Position numbers and translations under genes: made by a program. 64,000 nt of DNA from Lineus longissimus (lineage: Eukaryota; Nemertea; Pilidiophora; Heteronemertea; Lineidae): contig NC_088316.1 in NCBI RefSeq assembly GCF_910592395.1, positions 14,446,001 to 14,510,000 on the forward strand. The letters run 5' to 3'. A model generated the notes under the pieces. The model was not told the origin of the DNA and made no database searches. It worked only from the letters and a program-made list of their open reading frames with translations. Each line of letters starts with the position of its first letter. The stretch's first letter is position 1. This document shows, piece after piece, positions 36,221-48,738 of this stretch.

Positions 36221-36361
36221 TTTTCGGCCAACTAACACGAATGTGCAGCCCGTAGAGATTTTTCAGAAAAATTAAAAACCCTAAGAGGTTTTTCAGAAAC
36301 CACTAAACCTATTAGGTTTTTTCTTTTTTCCGAAAAACCTCTATTTGTGTTTGCCAAAAAA
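36221..36361. mobile_element. foldback (MITE-like) element, copy 1
   Basis: Left arm CGGCCAACTAACACGAATGT continuing to GTAGAGATTTTTC; right arm GAAAAACCTCTATTTGTGTTTGCC is its diverged reverse complement. The centre holds repeated AGGTTTTTCAGAAA segments. It shares outer sequences with the element at 48739-48833 (CCAAC..ACACrAAT.TGCA, GAGATTTTTCAGA). No coding capacity. Confidence 0.55.
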
Positions 36362-37299
36362 GTTTTTATTCGTAGGTTTTTCGAAAGCTTAAAAACCAAG
36401 AATGTGCCTATCATAACATTTGGGCGAATGGGATTCTAAATTGTTCATGTGAAGTATATCGACCTGCTGATTTGTTTCAATCACGCCAGCGTCGTAAAAA
36501 AGAGTATGGAGCTTATACATGTACAGGCCAACTTGGGCCAAAAAACAGTTAAAATGGCAACAGAACCAAAGTCCACTTTCTGAATGACATTTGTTGCGTG
36601 GGCGAACCAGCAATGAAATCTTGCCACCCGGCGACTGAAAGTGTTATAACATCATCCGATATTGAATTATCACTTTTGGAGCCGATGGCAGAAGAGGGAC
36701 AGCGTGGCTAATGGGATGAATCAGTTGTAAGCGTGACGCCAAGGGACGCAGAGAAACCCCTTGGCATCCAGTCGCAAGGTTTACGACACCCCTGAGGCTG
36801 GCTTGCATTGTTTTCTCGGTTTATTCAATTAAAGCTGATATAAATACGGTAATAAAGTGAGAGCGATTTCGAATTGATTGGTAATAAAATATGGTAGCGT
36901 ATAAAGTGGCTGAGAGTCTTTCTCACTTTTCGATTGTCGTCACATTACACTTATACCGGATGGGTCTTAAAATATCAGTTTTATGATGGGGGTAAATACC
37001 GAATTTACAGTCCTTTAGTAAAGATGCGGTGCTCACAATTCTACGAATGAGGTCTCAATAACAGGGAGTACATGTAGGTCATTCAATTTCCAATCAAATT
37101 AAAAGCTCTAAAAGCTAACATCAGGAGGTGGGGTGGTGCGACCCTACTATCATGATGATATACCTTCATTTGTAAATAGGCTGAACAGTCTCATTGATAC
37201 AGTGATATAATCATTGGTATTTTTTACATCGAGATTCAGACCAACATATGTCATGTCGTGCCGAGCATGGATTGTTTAGAGTGCGCCACGTGACACAAC

Positions 37300-37430
37300 A
37301 TGTCGTCTGGTCGGCCGCGCGCGCCAGTCACGTGTCACGCTGTGACGTATCAAAACAAAATGGCGTCGGCATGGAGAGGTTGCTGCTGGTCTCTTTTGAA
37401 TGGCACGTGTTTTACAATGCTACCAGCAGG
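37300..37430 (+). promoter_or_regulatory. GC-rich promoter patch with E-boxes, CRE and a YY1-type start
   Basis: In an AT-rich setting this stretch holds GGCCGCGCGCGCC, CACGTGAC and CACGTGTC E-boxes, TGACGTAT (CRE-like) and CAAAATGGCG, the YY1 motif that often overlaps the start of housekeeping transcripts. An ATG at 37360 gives 23 codons to a CAG|GTACCT donor at 37430 in phase 1. Spliced to the exon at 37753 this frame stops after eight more codons, so it would act as a 5' UTR exon with translation from the ATG at 37753. Confidence 0.4.
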
Positions 37431-37752
37431 TACCTTTCGGTTTCCCCATCTGTTTGGGTTTCGCTTTGATAACTCTTTTTATTCAATAACCCTTTTTATT
37501 CATAGTTTCGCAATTTTTCACAGAGGTTACAGGATCCAAATGATGTTTAGCGTGAAGTGCAAATAATACAGACATGTCGAAATCAATTCTAAATCATCGT
37601 GACAATATTTCCTGGTTTTTGTCAAATTTTCCCAAAATACGTTTATATTGGTCAGTGCATGTTTACACAATTATAAATTTTCAAATTTGAATTTTGTTTC
37701 AAATTTCTGAACGAATCGAGTAGGAAAGGAAATTTCTAATTTTCTTCTTCAG

Positions 37753-37794
37753 ATGCTGTATCAACCACAGTACACTGAACAGACAAACAACAAG
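37753..37794 (+). CDS. candidate 14-codon coding exon
   Basis: Follows a long pyrimidine tract ending TTCTTCTTCAG and is followed by the strong donor GTAGGT. It reads MLYQPQYTEQTNNK in phase 0 at both ends, compatible with the exon at 32586 or with translation starting at its own ATG. Style (Tyr/Gln/Asn-rich) agrees with the 32586 exon. Gene identity unknown. Confidence 0.5.
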
Positions 37795-40700
37795 GTAGGT
37801 GATGGAATCAGACTTACACAGTAAAGGAAACGTTTACATTATTGTAAAACAGGTATTTTAAAATTGTACGTTATGCATACAATGTCTACTAGTATTGTGT
37901 TTTAAAAGTGGAGAATGGGGGAAACCATTCCTGGCTTTTTTCTGAAAGCTGCGGCTAATTTGACCACAACAAACAAGTAGCCGCCGTCATAAGTATACGA
38001 AGACAGTTTATCGTTTCTATCATCATTTACCGTTCTTCAACGGGCTTCGGGTGTAGCTAAGTGTGGGAATCAGTATTTGAATTTCCTGAAAACCCCCCGG
38101 GGAGTATATATTTGTGCTGTCTCAAAACCCTAAAACTTTTTTCAGATGTTGAAAAAGCATCCTTTCAGAGAAAGAAATCATACCCACAGAAAATGAATAG
38201 AGAGAATATTACATACAGAAATAACACCACGGAGACCAATCTCGGTCTTTCAAGCCCATCTTGTCTCTTAACCCAAGAAATATACTGTATAATTACATGT
38301 TCAAAATCATCATTTCATGATACATTCTGTCTCGATATATCAATATATGATTATAATCCCATTAATTTATTCCCAACATCACATCTATAAACTCAAAGAA
38401 AATAAATGCTGACGTGTCCTTGATTTTTCGCCAGGCCTGCTTTTGTCTGAGAACCAACGTGTCATAGCATTCTTCTCTTTTTCTATACTTACCCCGCGGC
38501 AACCGTGCTTCCCTGATGCAGTGATGCCAATGGATTGCCACTGACACTGCGATGGGTTGAGCTTCAGTCGGATTAATTATTAAAAGCACCCTCTCGTACA
38601 CGCCTAGTCTGTTCAATACACCGCCACACGGTGAGTGGCGAACTAGGATGCAATTGACAACGAAGAGCAGGGATGACAATGGTTCCTTTGCGGACTGTTT
38701 TGAAAGTTAGGATTTTGCCAGTCCGCGGTGGAAAATCGGCAAGCCATTGACTGGAATCAAATTATTTACTGGTAAAAATGAATATTAGAGTGGAGTCCGC
38801 GACGCGTGCAAATGATATTTTGACAATGATATTTAGTGTGAGGGGATTTAATTTGAATTGTATTAAATACAATGAGTGGTACTTTGTGTGGTGGCAAATC
38901 AAACTGAAGATACAGAAAGTCACGAATACTTTATACATTGTCATCCACACCTCACGACATACCCGGCCGGCAATAAAGAGATTACCTTGAAGTAATCTGC
39001 AGCCGAAAAAGACGCAAAGGATGAGCCATCTGAAATGCCACTCAAAGTGGAAGAAACCATTTCCCGCTTTGGTGTCAGAGGACTGCCTGGGAAACCGACC
39101 AGTTGTTCCTTCTATCCCACTGACTCGCAATTAGAGCAATCTTCATCACCGATAAACATCAACACACCAACGGTAAAAGATTTTGTATCACATCTGATAG
39201 GAAAGGTGATCGAGTATGAACTAAGGTTATACTTTTTTCGCTTGCCTGAACAGACGCGATGACAAATCAAATACGCTTGTATCATCACTGCTCTTTGGAT
39301 GTCGGGATGATTATCATTGGAATTAGTGTTTCGTTTTCAAATTATGGTCCAGCCATTGATGTTGAAAGTACCATCTTCAAATATATAGAAATAAGTGGAT
39401 TTGCTGTGGCACTGTGGTAACTTGGTGACGCCCTCCCCTCTTCCTCATCTACCCATCAAACAACAATGCCAACTCCAAAGACGCGACACTGCCTCTCAAA
39501 CGGAAACTATAACCGATTAAAATCAAAGCAGAATCCTCCGCCCATGAAGAAAACTCCTCAATCTTTCCGCCCTGGCAATTCCCAAAGTAATATTTCATGA
39601 CCCTGAAAAAAACTCCCAGAATCATCGGTCAATAAAGATAACGGGTGTCAATGGTCCGTGTGTTAGCACCTCGTCGTGTTCCAGTTGAATTGTGATGGGG
39701 CACGGCAGCATGAAATGAGAGGGCGAAACAATTACATGCCGAGGCAGCCGGGGGAGCCAAGCGGAAGCTTCGCGATGACGTGAGATATGATGGAATCCGC
39801 GCGCGTTGGAAGAAAAGTGCGACTTCTACGATATGTTCAGGGACAGTTATTCTTATTAGAATGGCGTGACATATTATATTTTACTTCCCTTCGTCTGTTT
39901 GCCGAGAGACTATTCATCTCTCCATACTCAAACAACGCAATTTCCAGTCTCATACGGCTTGTTTATTTGTTAGTTTCAGCAATGGATCAGGCCAATCGTT
40001 TGTGGCTGGCGAACTTGAGGGGTGCCATGAGGTACCATGGGGTGTAATACACCCCTCTGAAATTCATATGATAATATATTCGGACGAGTCTATTGTGACC
40101 AATAAACGGTATATTCGTTCGAGTGACATCATGTGATGCGAACTTTATTTCGTATGACATTCATGGTCTGTAAGGTAGAATTTGAAATTTTGCGGAAAGA
40201 CGGAAATACATGTAGTTTAAAAAGAAAACGTTGACAGTAACGTATCAAAACAAATGATACTAGTCCATGTGGCTGTCACAGTTTCGTATTGTATGATCGG
40301 TGGCCTGTGCACTCGGCCCAGTCAGAGATGCTTGTTGGTCGTCCTGATCTCTCTCCTCTGTCAAACAAAATGTTCCGTTGATTCATAATATGTTTAGATG
40401 CTAAAGTATCTCCACTGGTGCCATCATTAGCGAATGCGAGTCTTAATCACAATGCAAAAACCAGTTACAAGCCGCTATAAAACACACATATACCCAACTG
40501 AATTCTGCCTGGGGACTTCAGTTAATATTTCATCACATATAAATTAACTTAAGCCTCCCCAGCTAACATTCGTTATTGACATATGAACCCTCGCGCCAAT
40601 TATGACTGTGTTGATTGCATTGCTCTTTGGCTAAACTAATAAGAGTAAATGAATATTACATGCGACCAATTGTACTTTGCTTAATTCTTCCATTATTGAC

Positions 40701-41245
40701 ACGAGCTTTTTTCTCCTCGTTTCCGACCGGAAAGAGCCGAAGTAGGATCGGTAATTAATGCTCGGGAATGTCGTATTCCACTGGACCACCGCGTTGTTTA
40801 GGCAAGTTTGTATTGGAACTAATATGCCGATGAACATTTACAATAACCAGTAGTAAGAACAGTTAATGTAATTACGCTAAGTAAAAAGCCATAAACTGAG
40901 CAACTGTGTCTTGAAAGATAACAAGAAGTATCCATTGGCAAATGCACGGGCCAAACATCGCCGAATAAGGGTCTGGTCAAGTCCCAGTGTCAAGTCCAAC
41001 CCTTGAATATCGCTTGACCTTGAATGGTGAGCGAGTCATCTCTCCCGCCGCTTCATGGCATCAATGATTAATGTGGGCAAGACATTCAGATGTCATCATC
41101 GTTTTCAGTGCACACTTCTTGAGGGAGACTGCCCTCCATAGCCTCTGTCGCCAATCAGTTCGAAGGAAAACATTGATATAAAACCCAGGCAGTAGATGCC
41201 CGTAAAAGTTATCCGAAGTCGACAGGGTCCAGCCAGTGGCGGGGC

Positions 41246-41253
41246 TATAAAAA
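41246..41253 (+). promoter_or_regulatory. TATA box ahead of a short ORF
   Basis: TATAAAAA flanked by GGGGC and TCGGGCC, 65 bases ahead of ATG at 41311, a spacing typical for a TATA promoter with a short leader. Confidence 0.45.
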
Positions 41254-41310
41254 TCGGGCCCCTACAGAGATCCACACATTACAATAAAGTTTCACCAGTT
41301 GAGCGCAGAC

Positions 41311-41367
41311 ATGGCAGAAGAAGAAAAACTGTACATTTCCGACACTTCTTCTACTGTCATTGAATGA
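41311..41367 (+). CDS. possible 18-residue peptide ORF
   Basis: Context GCAGACATGG is a good translation start. The frame reads MAEEEKLYISDTSSTVIE and stops TGA at 41365. No donor is present to extend it. It could be a short peptide gene, the relic of a gene that lost its body, or chance; the strong TATA spacing is the reason for listing it. Confidence 0.25.
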   Translation: MAEEEKLYISDTSSTVIE

Positions 41368-42988
41368 TGTGACCTTCACATTGAATTGAAATGACTGCAG
41401 CAACTGAACTGACAGACTTGCGAATTCAAAACTCGTGTCACTTTCACTAATCTTGGAAACGGAGAGCTCGTTTCACGGGTAGCATCCTCTGCTTTCTTAG
41501 AGAAACTGCGCCTACCTTAGGGAAAAGTTTAATCAGAAGATTCCCCTGCCGCCACTTCCTTCAGCGACCCGAAGCTGATTATCATCAAAAGTCAGGTGCT
41601 AGTTTAGCCCCACTGCCCATGCGTGGCGGAGTGAATTAGCGAGAGCGCAACGGGTGAACGGTCTCCTGATCGAGACCAGAATACGTTATGTCGTAAGATC
41701 TTTCACGAGATTGATTACAAAGTGGTGAGATGAGTGGCATGAAATGTTATAAGCAGCCTCCAGTCCCCTGTTCCTTCCAAACAAAAATGGCATTTCCAGT
41801 ACTTTAACTGTTTCTTTTCCAATAAGATTTGATCATATGGAAGATTTCCTGTCAAAGCAAATATTTGGGTACCACCACGATGATTCCAAACAAACAAAAT
41901 GTTGTGATAGGGTAACATTTAAATCCGTTGTAAAATTAGAACTATTCTCATGGCAAGTCAGCTGCTGCTCAACCAAACTTTGTCTCAGTTGCCCAGTGCC
42001 TCGCGCAAAAGTGCTTTTAATTCTTCTGTACTCTACTATAATATTCGAGAATGTGTGGATGACCTTCATCGCGATGTCATCTGTATTGGCTGCAACCTGC
42101 AACCAGATGACCGCTTGGCCCGTTTGCTTGGGAGACCAAGTCAAAGGCCACAGCAGAATGACCATCTTCATAGCGGCCAAGACCTCATTTTTTTGGTCAG
42201 AAGCAGACCTTCACCCAACTGACCACCTGGCTGGCCTGGGAGTTCCGACAGATGGGCAATTGCCATTAACTGTGTTATTGCCTGTAATCAAATCATGTCT
42301 TAAGACAATGTGTTAATAGGAAAATTGGTAGATTGATCCAGCAAGCTCCGTGTGGTCGAGGTGACGGTGGTCAAAAGTCCAGATGTAGACTGTCATCTTT
42401 ACATTAATGTCACATCTCTTTTCCCCCAGAAAGAAATCCATGACGAACAGACATAGCTGATCAGTTTTTGCGATGGATCGAAACGTATTCAGGTCAACAG
42501 TTTGAATAGTCTAGGTACATGTTACCTTATGGCGAAACGTTCTGCAGGATATATCAATTTAGCGTTTGAGGCAAATGTTAACCTGTTGTTTACCGAAAAC
42601 GCATTACTTTTAAACTAATACGTTTTTGAGAATTAAAGAATACCACCTCGAGTTGGTTTACATATACTCAAAATAAGGTGGATGTTGTAAATACTGACAT
42701 TCAAAGGTAAAGTTTCCCAGTAACGCATATTCATACGTAACCTCAAGCATTTAGTGTATCTTTTTCCACCATACTAAAGAATATCTTAATGGATTTAAGC
42801 ACCCTCATACATCTAAAGATTTTAAAAGTACATTTCAATTAGCTTAAGGTGGCATTGTCTGAGCAAAAGGTGCCTTGCCACGTATTTTGAAAAAAATGCT
42901 CGAGCCGCGGGGTCCAGTTATTTTGCATTTGGTTAACGAAATACAGACTATTCATGAAGTTAGATACGAAAAACAAACTTTAAAATGT

Positions 42989-43060
42989 TAGCAGAGCGTA
43001 GTTTCGATCTACGGACCTCTGGGTTATGGGCCCAGCACGCATCCACTGCGCCACTCTGCT
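42989..43060 (-). tRNA. initiator tRNA-Met (CAT), copy 3, with D-loop change
   Basis: All stems and the anticodon loop equal copy 1. One difference: the second A of the D-loop GGAA (A21) is T. A21 normally stacks on the U8-A14 pair in the tRNA core, so folding may be weakened. TTTT follows 4 bases past the end on the minus strand. Confidence 0.93.
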
Positions 43061-45659
43061 GCTGCTTATCCTAACTAGGAACGATTTTATTGACAGTGGA
43101 TACTCAATTCGCCTCCTCGTCTCTTGACCAATTCATTCCTTGTATCTCTTTACCCTTTTTTGGATCGGATCTGTTTCGTGCCAGGAATGGGTTAAAATGG
43201 TTCCTTGCTATAATGGCAGGTGCCGCTCGTAAAGACAGAACCAAGTCATGTAATAAAAGAACCGATCAATAAAGTAAAAAGATTGTGAGAATCACGGGGC
43301 ATCTCATTTTCCAGTAATTTTCCATATCGAGGGAACCTTACTGTTGTTTTTCCATGAAAAAATACTTTTTTTGATACATGTGGAATCACTACATTTATTG
43401 CACCTTACCTCGCCGTTAAAAGAATTCATGATGTCTATTGCCTTTGAACAAAGCCTGCTCTCACCTCGGCCCATGATACCGACTACCCTATCTCAAAGGT
43501 TTATCAAGGAAAATCTTGATAACATCGACACCACGAAAGAGCTTTCGTTGGGGGTGATAAGCCTAGGCCGGCAAGGGCATATAAACGTAATGTGCGAGGT
43601 GGATTGTCACGCTTCCGTTTTAGCGACTTCTACTAAATCAGAACCGAGGGCATCATCACGTATTTCATCGGTCGCTATGTCGGCGGATTTTGGATATCAT
43701 CACGCCGTTCCAACTTCTCTCGTAATACCGCTCACAGATTGCCGCAAAATCTGAAAAAAATCCTCGCCCATCAAATGGCAGATTTGTCACAAGACGACCC
43801 GAATAGGAAATCCCCTTCAACCAAACGGAATACCCAATTAGCCATGCTTCCCTCTCGACACAGAGCGCTTTCAGAGCTTTCCTGTCACGGCGATATGCCG
43901 GAAACATTGTGAGAACTTAACAGCCATCGGTAAACTAACTCTTCGATTGCGGGTTTGTCAGGTAAAAACATGGTTACGGCGTTTAAGTGCGTATAAGGAG
44001 AAATCAATGACCGGTGAGGTAATTTGTGAAGCTTTTCAATGCGAGAGTTGGCGGTGTACCACTGGGGATTTCAGTTCATATTCCTAATCAGAGAGAAGTT
44101 AAGGGGACGTTACTTAATGTCATTGGCTGTGGCAGCTTGATTCGATTGCTGAAATCTCGAGTATTTTCTGAGTACAATTCATGTGTTCCTTAAATTTAAA
44201 TTGCCATGGCTCAATGCATGTACCTGCATGGTGACCGAAATACCTACTACTTGGCTGATTCGAAAAACAAACTGAGGGTTTCAGCACTCTTTTTTTTGTT
44301 TTTATTTGAGAACGATTTGTTTTACGCAACCAGTCTGTCAATTACTTTCAAAACCTCAAAACGTGGGATAATATCGAAATGTGAGTTGGTTACGTCGTCA
44401 GCCAAATTTACCATTCCCGAAATGATATGACCATTGGATTCAATAGTGCATCCCATTATGTTATGCTGATATTGAATATGAACCTAAAAGTATTATTCCG
44501 AAACATATTTACGCCAACCCTACTGAAATCGATTCCAATCCTAAAATGGAAATCATCCACGATAAATCCAATTTCACTCGGGATATAAAACTGAACTGGA
44601 GCCATTACACCACCTACCCATCCACGCTCATTCTGATGTCCATCCGTAGAGTAGTATCTCAACCGAAACAGCTCCCTACGGGCCCCCAGTCGATCGAAGC
44701 CAAAATTGATTGCATATTTTATGCCTTCGCGCCGGTGAACAGTGCATGGCTCAAACCATTGTACAATATCGGACGGCATGCGGAGCAGATTCGTAAAATG
44801 CCATCCAACCGTGTAATTTTCTATTTCATTTCGCTTTGAGAACTATAAAACCCTGGGTTATCATCCGCTGATGGTATCGAGCAATGCTCTTCCTCTTTCA
44901 ACATCTTTAAGAAATTGCAATGTTGGTCGATTTGTCTCCCGATAACCAGATAATGTGGTGTATTTCTATAATAGCGCTTTCGAAATCGCCGGCAGGTGAT
45001 GTGACAGTCAAGCCTGGGGCCACTAAATCCCATCTCTTCGATTCATACACGAAGTGCCATCTATTTCGTAATCATTTTGGAATAGACTCGTGGTACCCTC
45101 TCCTCAAGGTTTCTTCAGTTACAATGTAGCATCTCGATACGAGAAAGCGGTTTTCCTAGGGTGTAGACTGCAACTTTTAGTTAACACTGCTGATGAAGCA
45201 AAATAAATGATGATACAAATGAAACTACAATTGAAAAAGTTTGTTCCGTTGGTAAACAAAATCGGTAAAAACGATTCGCTGATTTCTGTAGTTGTCGCTA
45301 TATGCGGTGGATGTCATTGTGCTGAAACTCGTATTCTAGAACATTCGTGCTCGATTCCACTGAACGTCATCACTACTTTGAAAAAAGGCCAATATTGAAA
45401 AATCTATCAAAGAATGGAGACACGCACATTGTATTTCGCTATAGCATGAAATAATCTCCAGGATGTACTGAAAACTCTCCCGGTGTATCTTGGCGATTAC
45501 AAAAGCTTGTCCTATAATTTAGCCTATTCAAGGGAGTGAGGGAGTGACTGAATTTGAATATGAGCGTGGTTAAAATGATTCAGATCATGAAAGTCATAAT
45601 ACACCTGATTCGTGGTTTTAGACATATGAGAAAGGTGAAAAGGAGAGAATTCAAACTGC
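43061..45659. other. no gene recognised
   Basis: Several overlapping openings on both strands (43344-43754, 44456-44839) look protein-length but show no domain, no consistent strand and no splice support. Confidence 0.3.
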
Positions 45660-45731
45660 AGCAGAGTGGCGCAGTGGAAGCGTGCTGGGCCCATAACCCA
45701 GAGGTCCGTAGATCGAAACTACGCTCTGCTA
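45660..45731 (+). tRNA. initiator tRNA-Met (CAT), copy 4
   Basis: Identical to copy 1 over all 72 bases; flanks differ. TTTT begins four bases after the 3' end. It is preceded by AACTGCAGCAGAG, sharing only TGCAG with copy 5 upstream. Confidence 0.97.
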
Positions 45732-46544
45732 ACATTTTCGTCGATTTTCATCAGCTTATTTCTTTTTTTGACGTAGTTTCTAAACCATATAAACCAGCTG
45801 AGGTTGTCCAAATTATTTATTTTATTAGTTGATGACAGTTTCAATCGGGCGGCATCATCGCAGAGCACCCTCGGAGTAATTGCTAGTCCAGGGTCCGTAA
45901 TCAATTTGGCCGAACTGGCGCTGTCCCCTGGGAGTGCATATGGTTTTATTTGGCCCGCCATGACCGATGATACGGTTTGCTTGGCGCTATCAGTAACCAG
46001 TCGTTGTTTTTACTCATAGTATTATGATTGATGGGATGTATCTTAAATTGATCAATTGTAGCGTTTCGGTTGGACGTTGTTGCGCTTCGCAGACCACCAT
46101 GGATCCGTTCGGCCGCCACCCGTCTCTTAGGGATACAGCCATGCTATGACTGTCCTTGGTTTCCTAGGGGTTTGACCGTCCGTCCTCTGCGAAATTTACG
46201 GCGTCGGATGGCCCAACTACCCAACTACCTGTCCTTACCATTTGACACAACTCGGTAATAAAACACTCCTGTAAACAAGTTCCGATAACTGCTGTGAATT
46301 TTTCGAGAAGATGCTGAAAGAAAGTGGTGCAGCAATTAAGAATCTTCTGCTGTCTAATTCTCATGATAAGTATCTATGCCAATACAAAACAAAGGCTTGC
46401 CATGACTTATTTGATTATTGGTTGGCTAACATTAAGAAAGAAAAAAGAAAAAATATCGAAAATTGTGATGATAAGTTGGTTATCATTATAAGTATAAGCG
46501 TCAATGTCTTTTTGGGTCTAAAGGTTCAAAGTGTAAGCAAATGC

Positions 46545-46616
46545 AGCAGAGTGGCGCAGTGGAAGCGTGCTGGGCCCATAACCCAGAGGTCCGTAGATCG
46601 AAACTACGCTCTGCTA
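46545..46616 (+). tRNA. initiator tRNA-Met (CAT), copy 5
   Basis: Identical to copies 1 and 4, same strand as copy 4 and 813 bases beyond it. TTTTT begins four bases after the 3' end. Flanking DNA is not shared with copy 4, so this is not a recent tandem duplication of a longer unit. Confidence 0.97.
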
Positions 46617-46782
46617 ACCTTTTTCGGCCCTTATTTAGTTTCTTTATGTACTATTTTGTACTTCTGATGAATGGTTTGATAAGAAGACCCGTTTACAACA
46701 ACAAATGTAATATATAAACAGCTTTTTGTTGTAAATATCGTAATCGCCGTAAAATGCATTTGGGCAAAAAAAGACAAATTAC

Positions 46783-46939
46783 TTTCCCCAGGAATCAATG
46801 GACTGAAGCGTCTGTAATCCACGCAGGTGCGACGCTGAAGGCTGCAAGGATATCCCATGTAATCCGGCTTCTCGAGTAGTGTAACCTCTCCACACTCCAC
46901 CCCGGGCAGGACAACATGTCCACACTTAACCATTGTCAT
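46783..46939 (-). pseudogene. orphan ORF, possible reverse-transcriptase relic or lone exon
   Basis: From ATG at 46939 the minus strand reads MTMVKCGHVVLPGVECGEVT, then LLEKPDYMG, then TCVDYRRFSPLIPGE, with coding-like third positions. LLEKPD followed by CVDYRRF resembles the start of Ty3/gypsy reverse transcriptases, but with about ten extra residues between the motifs and no catalytic YxDD segment downstream. A GTAATT donor at 46782-46777 would end an exon after PGE. The alternative is a Cys-rich exon of an unknown gene. It starts 167 bases past copy 5 of the initiator tRNA, a common landing zone for retroelements. Confidence 0.35.
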
Positions 46940-48101
46940 CTCGACCTATATTTATCACCGTGTTTGTTGGATTAATGCGGTGACAATACTGGAAGATCTC
47001 GGTCAGATTCTGAAGATGCCCCGAGCGGATGGGTGGGTGAAGATGGGTCAGAAGAACATGATGACTTCAGATCTAGAGTGGGCGGGACAAGCCAACACAT
47101 GTAACACACTTCCTTCCTTTCTTCGTGTAGAGACGCTAAATAGCTAAATAGCTTAGGAAGTCTTAAAATTGGATGATAGGTTTGGGATCCACTAAGGGTT
47201 TAACTATAAACATGCCATACCCTCAACACAACGTGTCGACGTGCGCACTTGTAAAAAACATGGCATTTACCAAATATCAGTGAGTCTCGTTATGTTTTTA
47301 ATCACCAAGTATAGAAAGCCGCGGCGAGATAGGTCAATATTTAGACGCACCGGGAGGTTGAACCGTGTAGCCCGAAGACCCACGGACCCCGTAAAACAAC
47401 ATTGCAGGTAGCGCAGAATAGCTGAGATCGATAGGCGAAGAAACAATGGTCAAGACTCAACCGGGTGATTTCTGCCTATTCATCGAGTTATCGATTTGGC
47501 GAATTCTGGTAACCTGCAGCTGGGCAAATGTGAAATGTTCTGACACGGAGCGCCTTGTTTCAATATGGATATTGTAATTCTTATTGTGCTAATTTGCGGT
47601 GCGTCAAAAGCAAGAGGTAGAGCGCGCGGGAAGGTAGCACGTGTGATAGCATTGTCACGAGGCGCTCACATTTGAAAAGCGGGCTGTCGCCATCGTGTTT
47701 TGAAACTTTTGAAATCGACAACTCTTGGTTGACACAACATGCATAAGAATCAAGATTCGTAATTTTACACTATTTAGACATGGTAATCTCGACAGAAGCG
47801 AATCAATGCTGCTATTCACCAAGTGGTTGTTCACAGCACGTGTCCAACTTGATACTTCATCCTATTTCATATTAGATTCTTCGCAGCCTCTCAGTTCGAC
47901 GGCATTGATGGCATACAAGGTTTAGTTAAACTCCTACGGATCTGACAAGGTGAAACCAGAACAATGCCAGCAGGACAAAGCGTTTTCTGAAGTGGCTATC
48001 ACATGGCTCAAGGCAGTGAAATTGTAATTAGCAGTTTTTCTTCATCGTTTATTTGGAATGACACTTGACGTGTTTTGAAAGGTTTTCATTTTCAAATTAA
48101 A

Positions 48102-48146
48102 ATGGCGGAGCGTGACCAGCCACAATGGATACTGGACGTGTTGCAA
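48102..48146 (+). CDS. candidate 15-codon first exon with YY1-type start
   Basis: AAAATGGCGGAG combines a YY1-like motif with a good start codon. The frame reads MAERDQPQWILDVLQ to a CAA|GTAAAA donor at 48147, phase 0; without splicing it stops 20 codons later. Unrecognised. Its end phase equals that of the exons at 32586, 37753 and 58309. Confidence 0.3.
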
Positions 48147-48738
48147 GTAAAACTGTTGACATTGGAAAAAAAGTTGAGAAATTGCATGTACAGTATATCA
48201 TTCTCTTAAAAAGAAAGTCAACTTAGAGTAATCTTTTATAAGACCAAACGTAACTGCTACTTCAAGTGAAAAAAAAGTTTTCTTGGCCGGTGTTAAGTTT
48301 TCGACTGTTTCCGTTTCTGAGTGTTCCCCGAATTGAATGGGAACGCCGAAAGATACAAGTGTAGTGCAAACTAGATTTGTTAACGAGTGAGCATCCTCTG
48401 TAGCAAGGTAAGCGGTGAAGGGTCGCTATTGCTTGAGTCGTCCTGGTCGCCGCCAAACCTACTCATGAAGTCTGTCGTTGGTTCCTTCAGGCTTAGCGCT
48501 CCTGTTACCATATTGATTTGTCTTTCAGACTCGGTCAAGTAGCTTGAAGATGTTACTCTGGCTGATTACACCACTTGAGTGGAGAGGGTAAAACGAGCTT
48601 TCTGAATCGCGTGATCTGGATTATCACGCTATCAGACAGGAAAAAGTGATCTCCAAATGATAGCCTGTCCCCAGATACTGACGCCGACAATGTATTTGTT
48701 AGACTCTTTGGAAAAAAATGTTGGGCTTTTTAAAAGGT

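Larger units (their letters stand above)
32655..37752 (+). other. probable intron or gene-poor DNA between the exons at 32586 and 37753
   Basis: Strongly AT-rich, with no supported coding exon except the promoter-like patch at 37290-37430. A foldback element lies at 36221-36361. Confidence 0.35.
37795..42988. other. gene-poor DNA
   Basis: No supported exon apart from the short ORF at 41311. A perfect minus-strand donor-like GTAAGTATAG occurs at about 38488 but its upstream exon has no domain and no strong acceptor. Confidence 0.35.

Noticed and set aside
38362-38679. Minus-strand 105-residue frame with a perfect GTAAGTATAG donor near 38488
   Set aside because: The donor lies inside the frame and no convincing acceptor or domain supports an exon on the upstream side.
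41837-42316. 159-residue plus-strand frame
   Set aside because: Overlaps competing frames on both strands, has no domain and its codon use looks random.
44456-44839. Overlapping ~100-residue frames on both strands
   Set aside because: Neither strand shows a family signature or splice context; mutual shadows.
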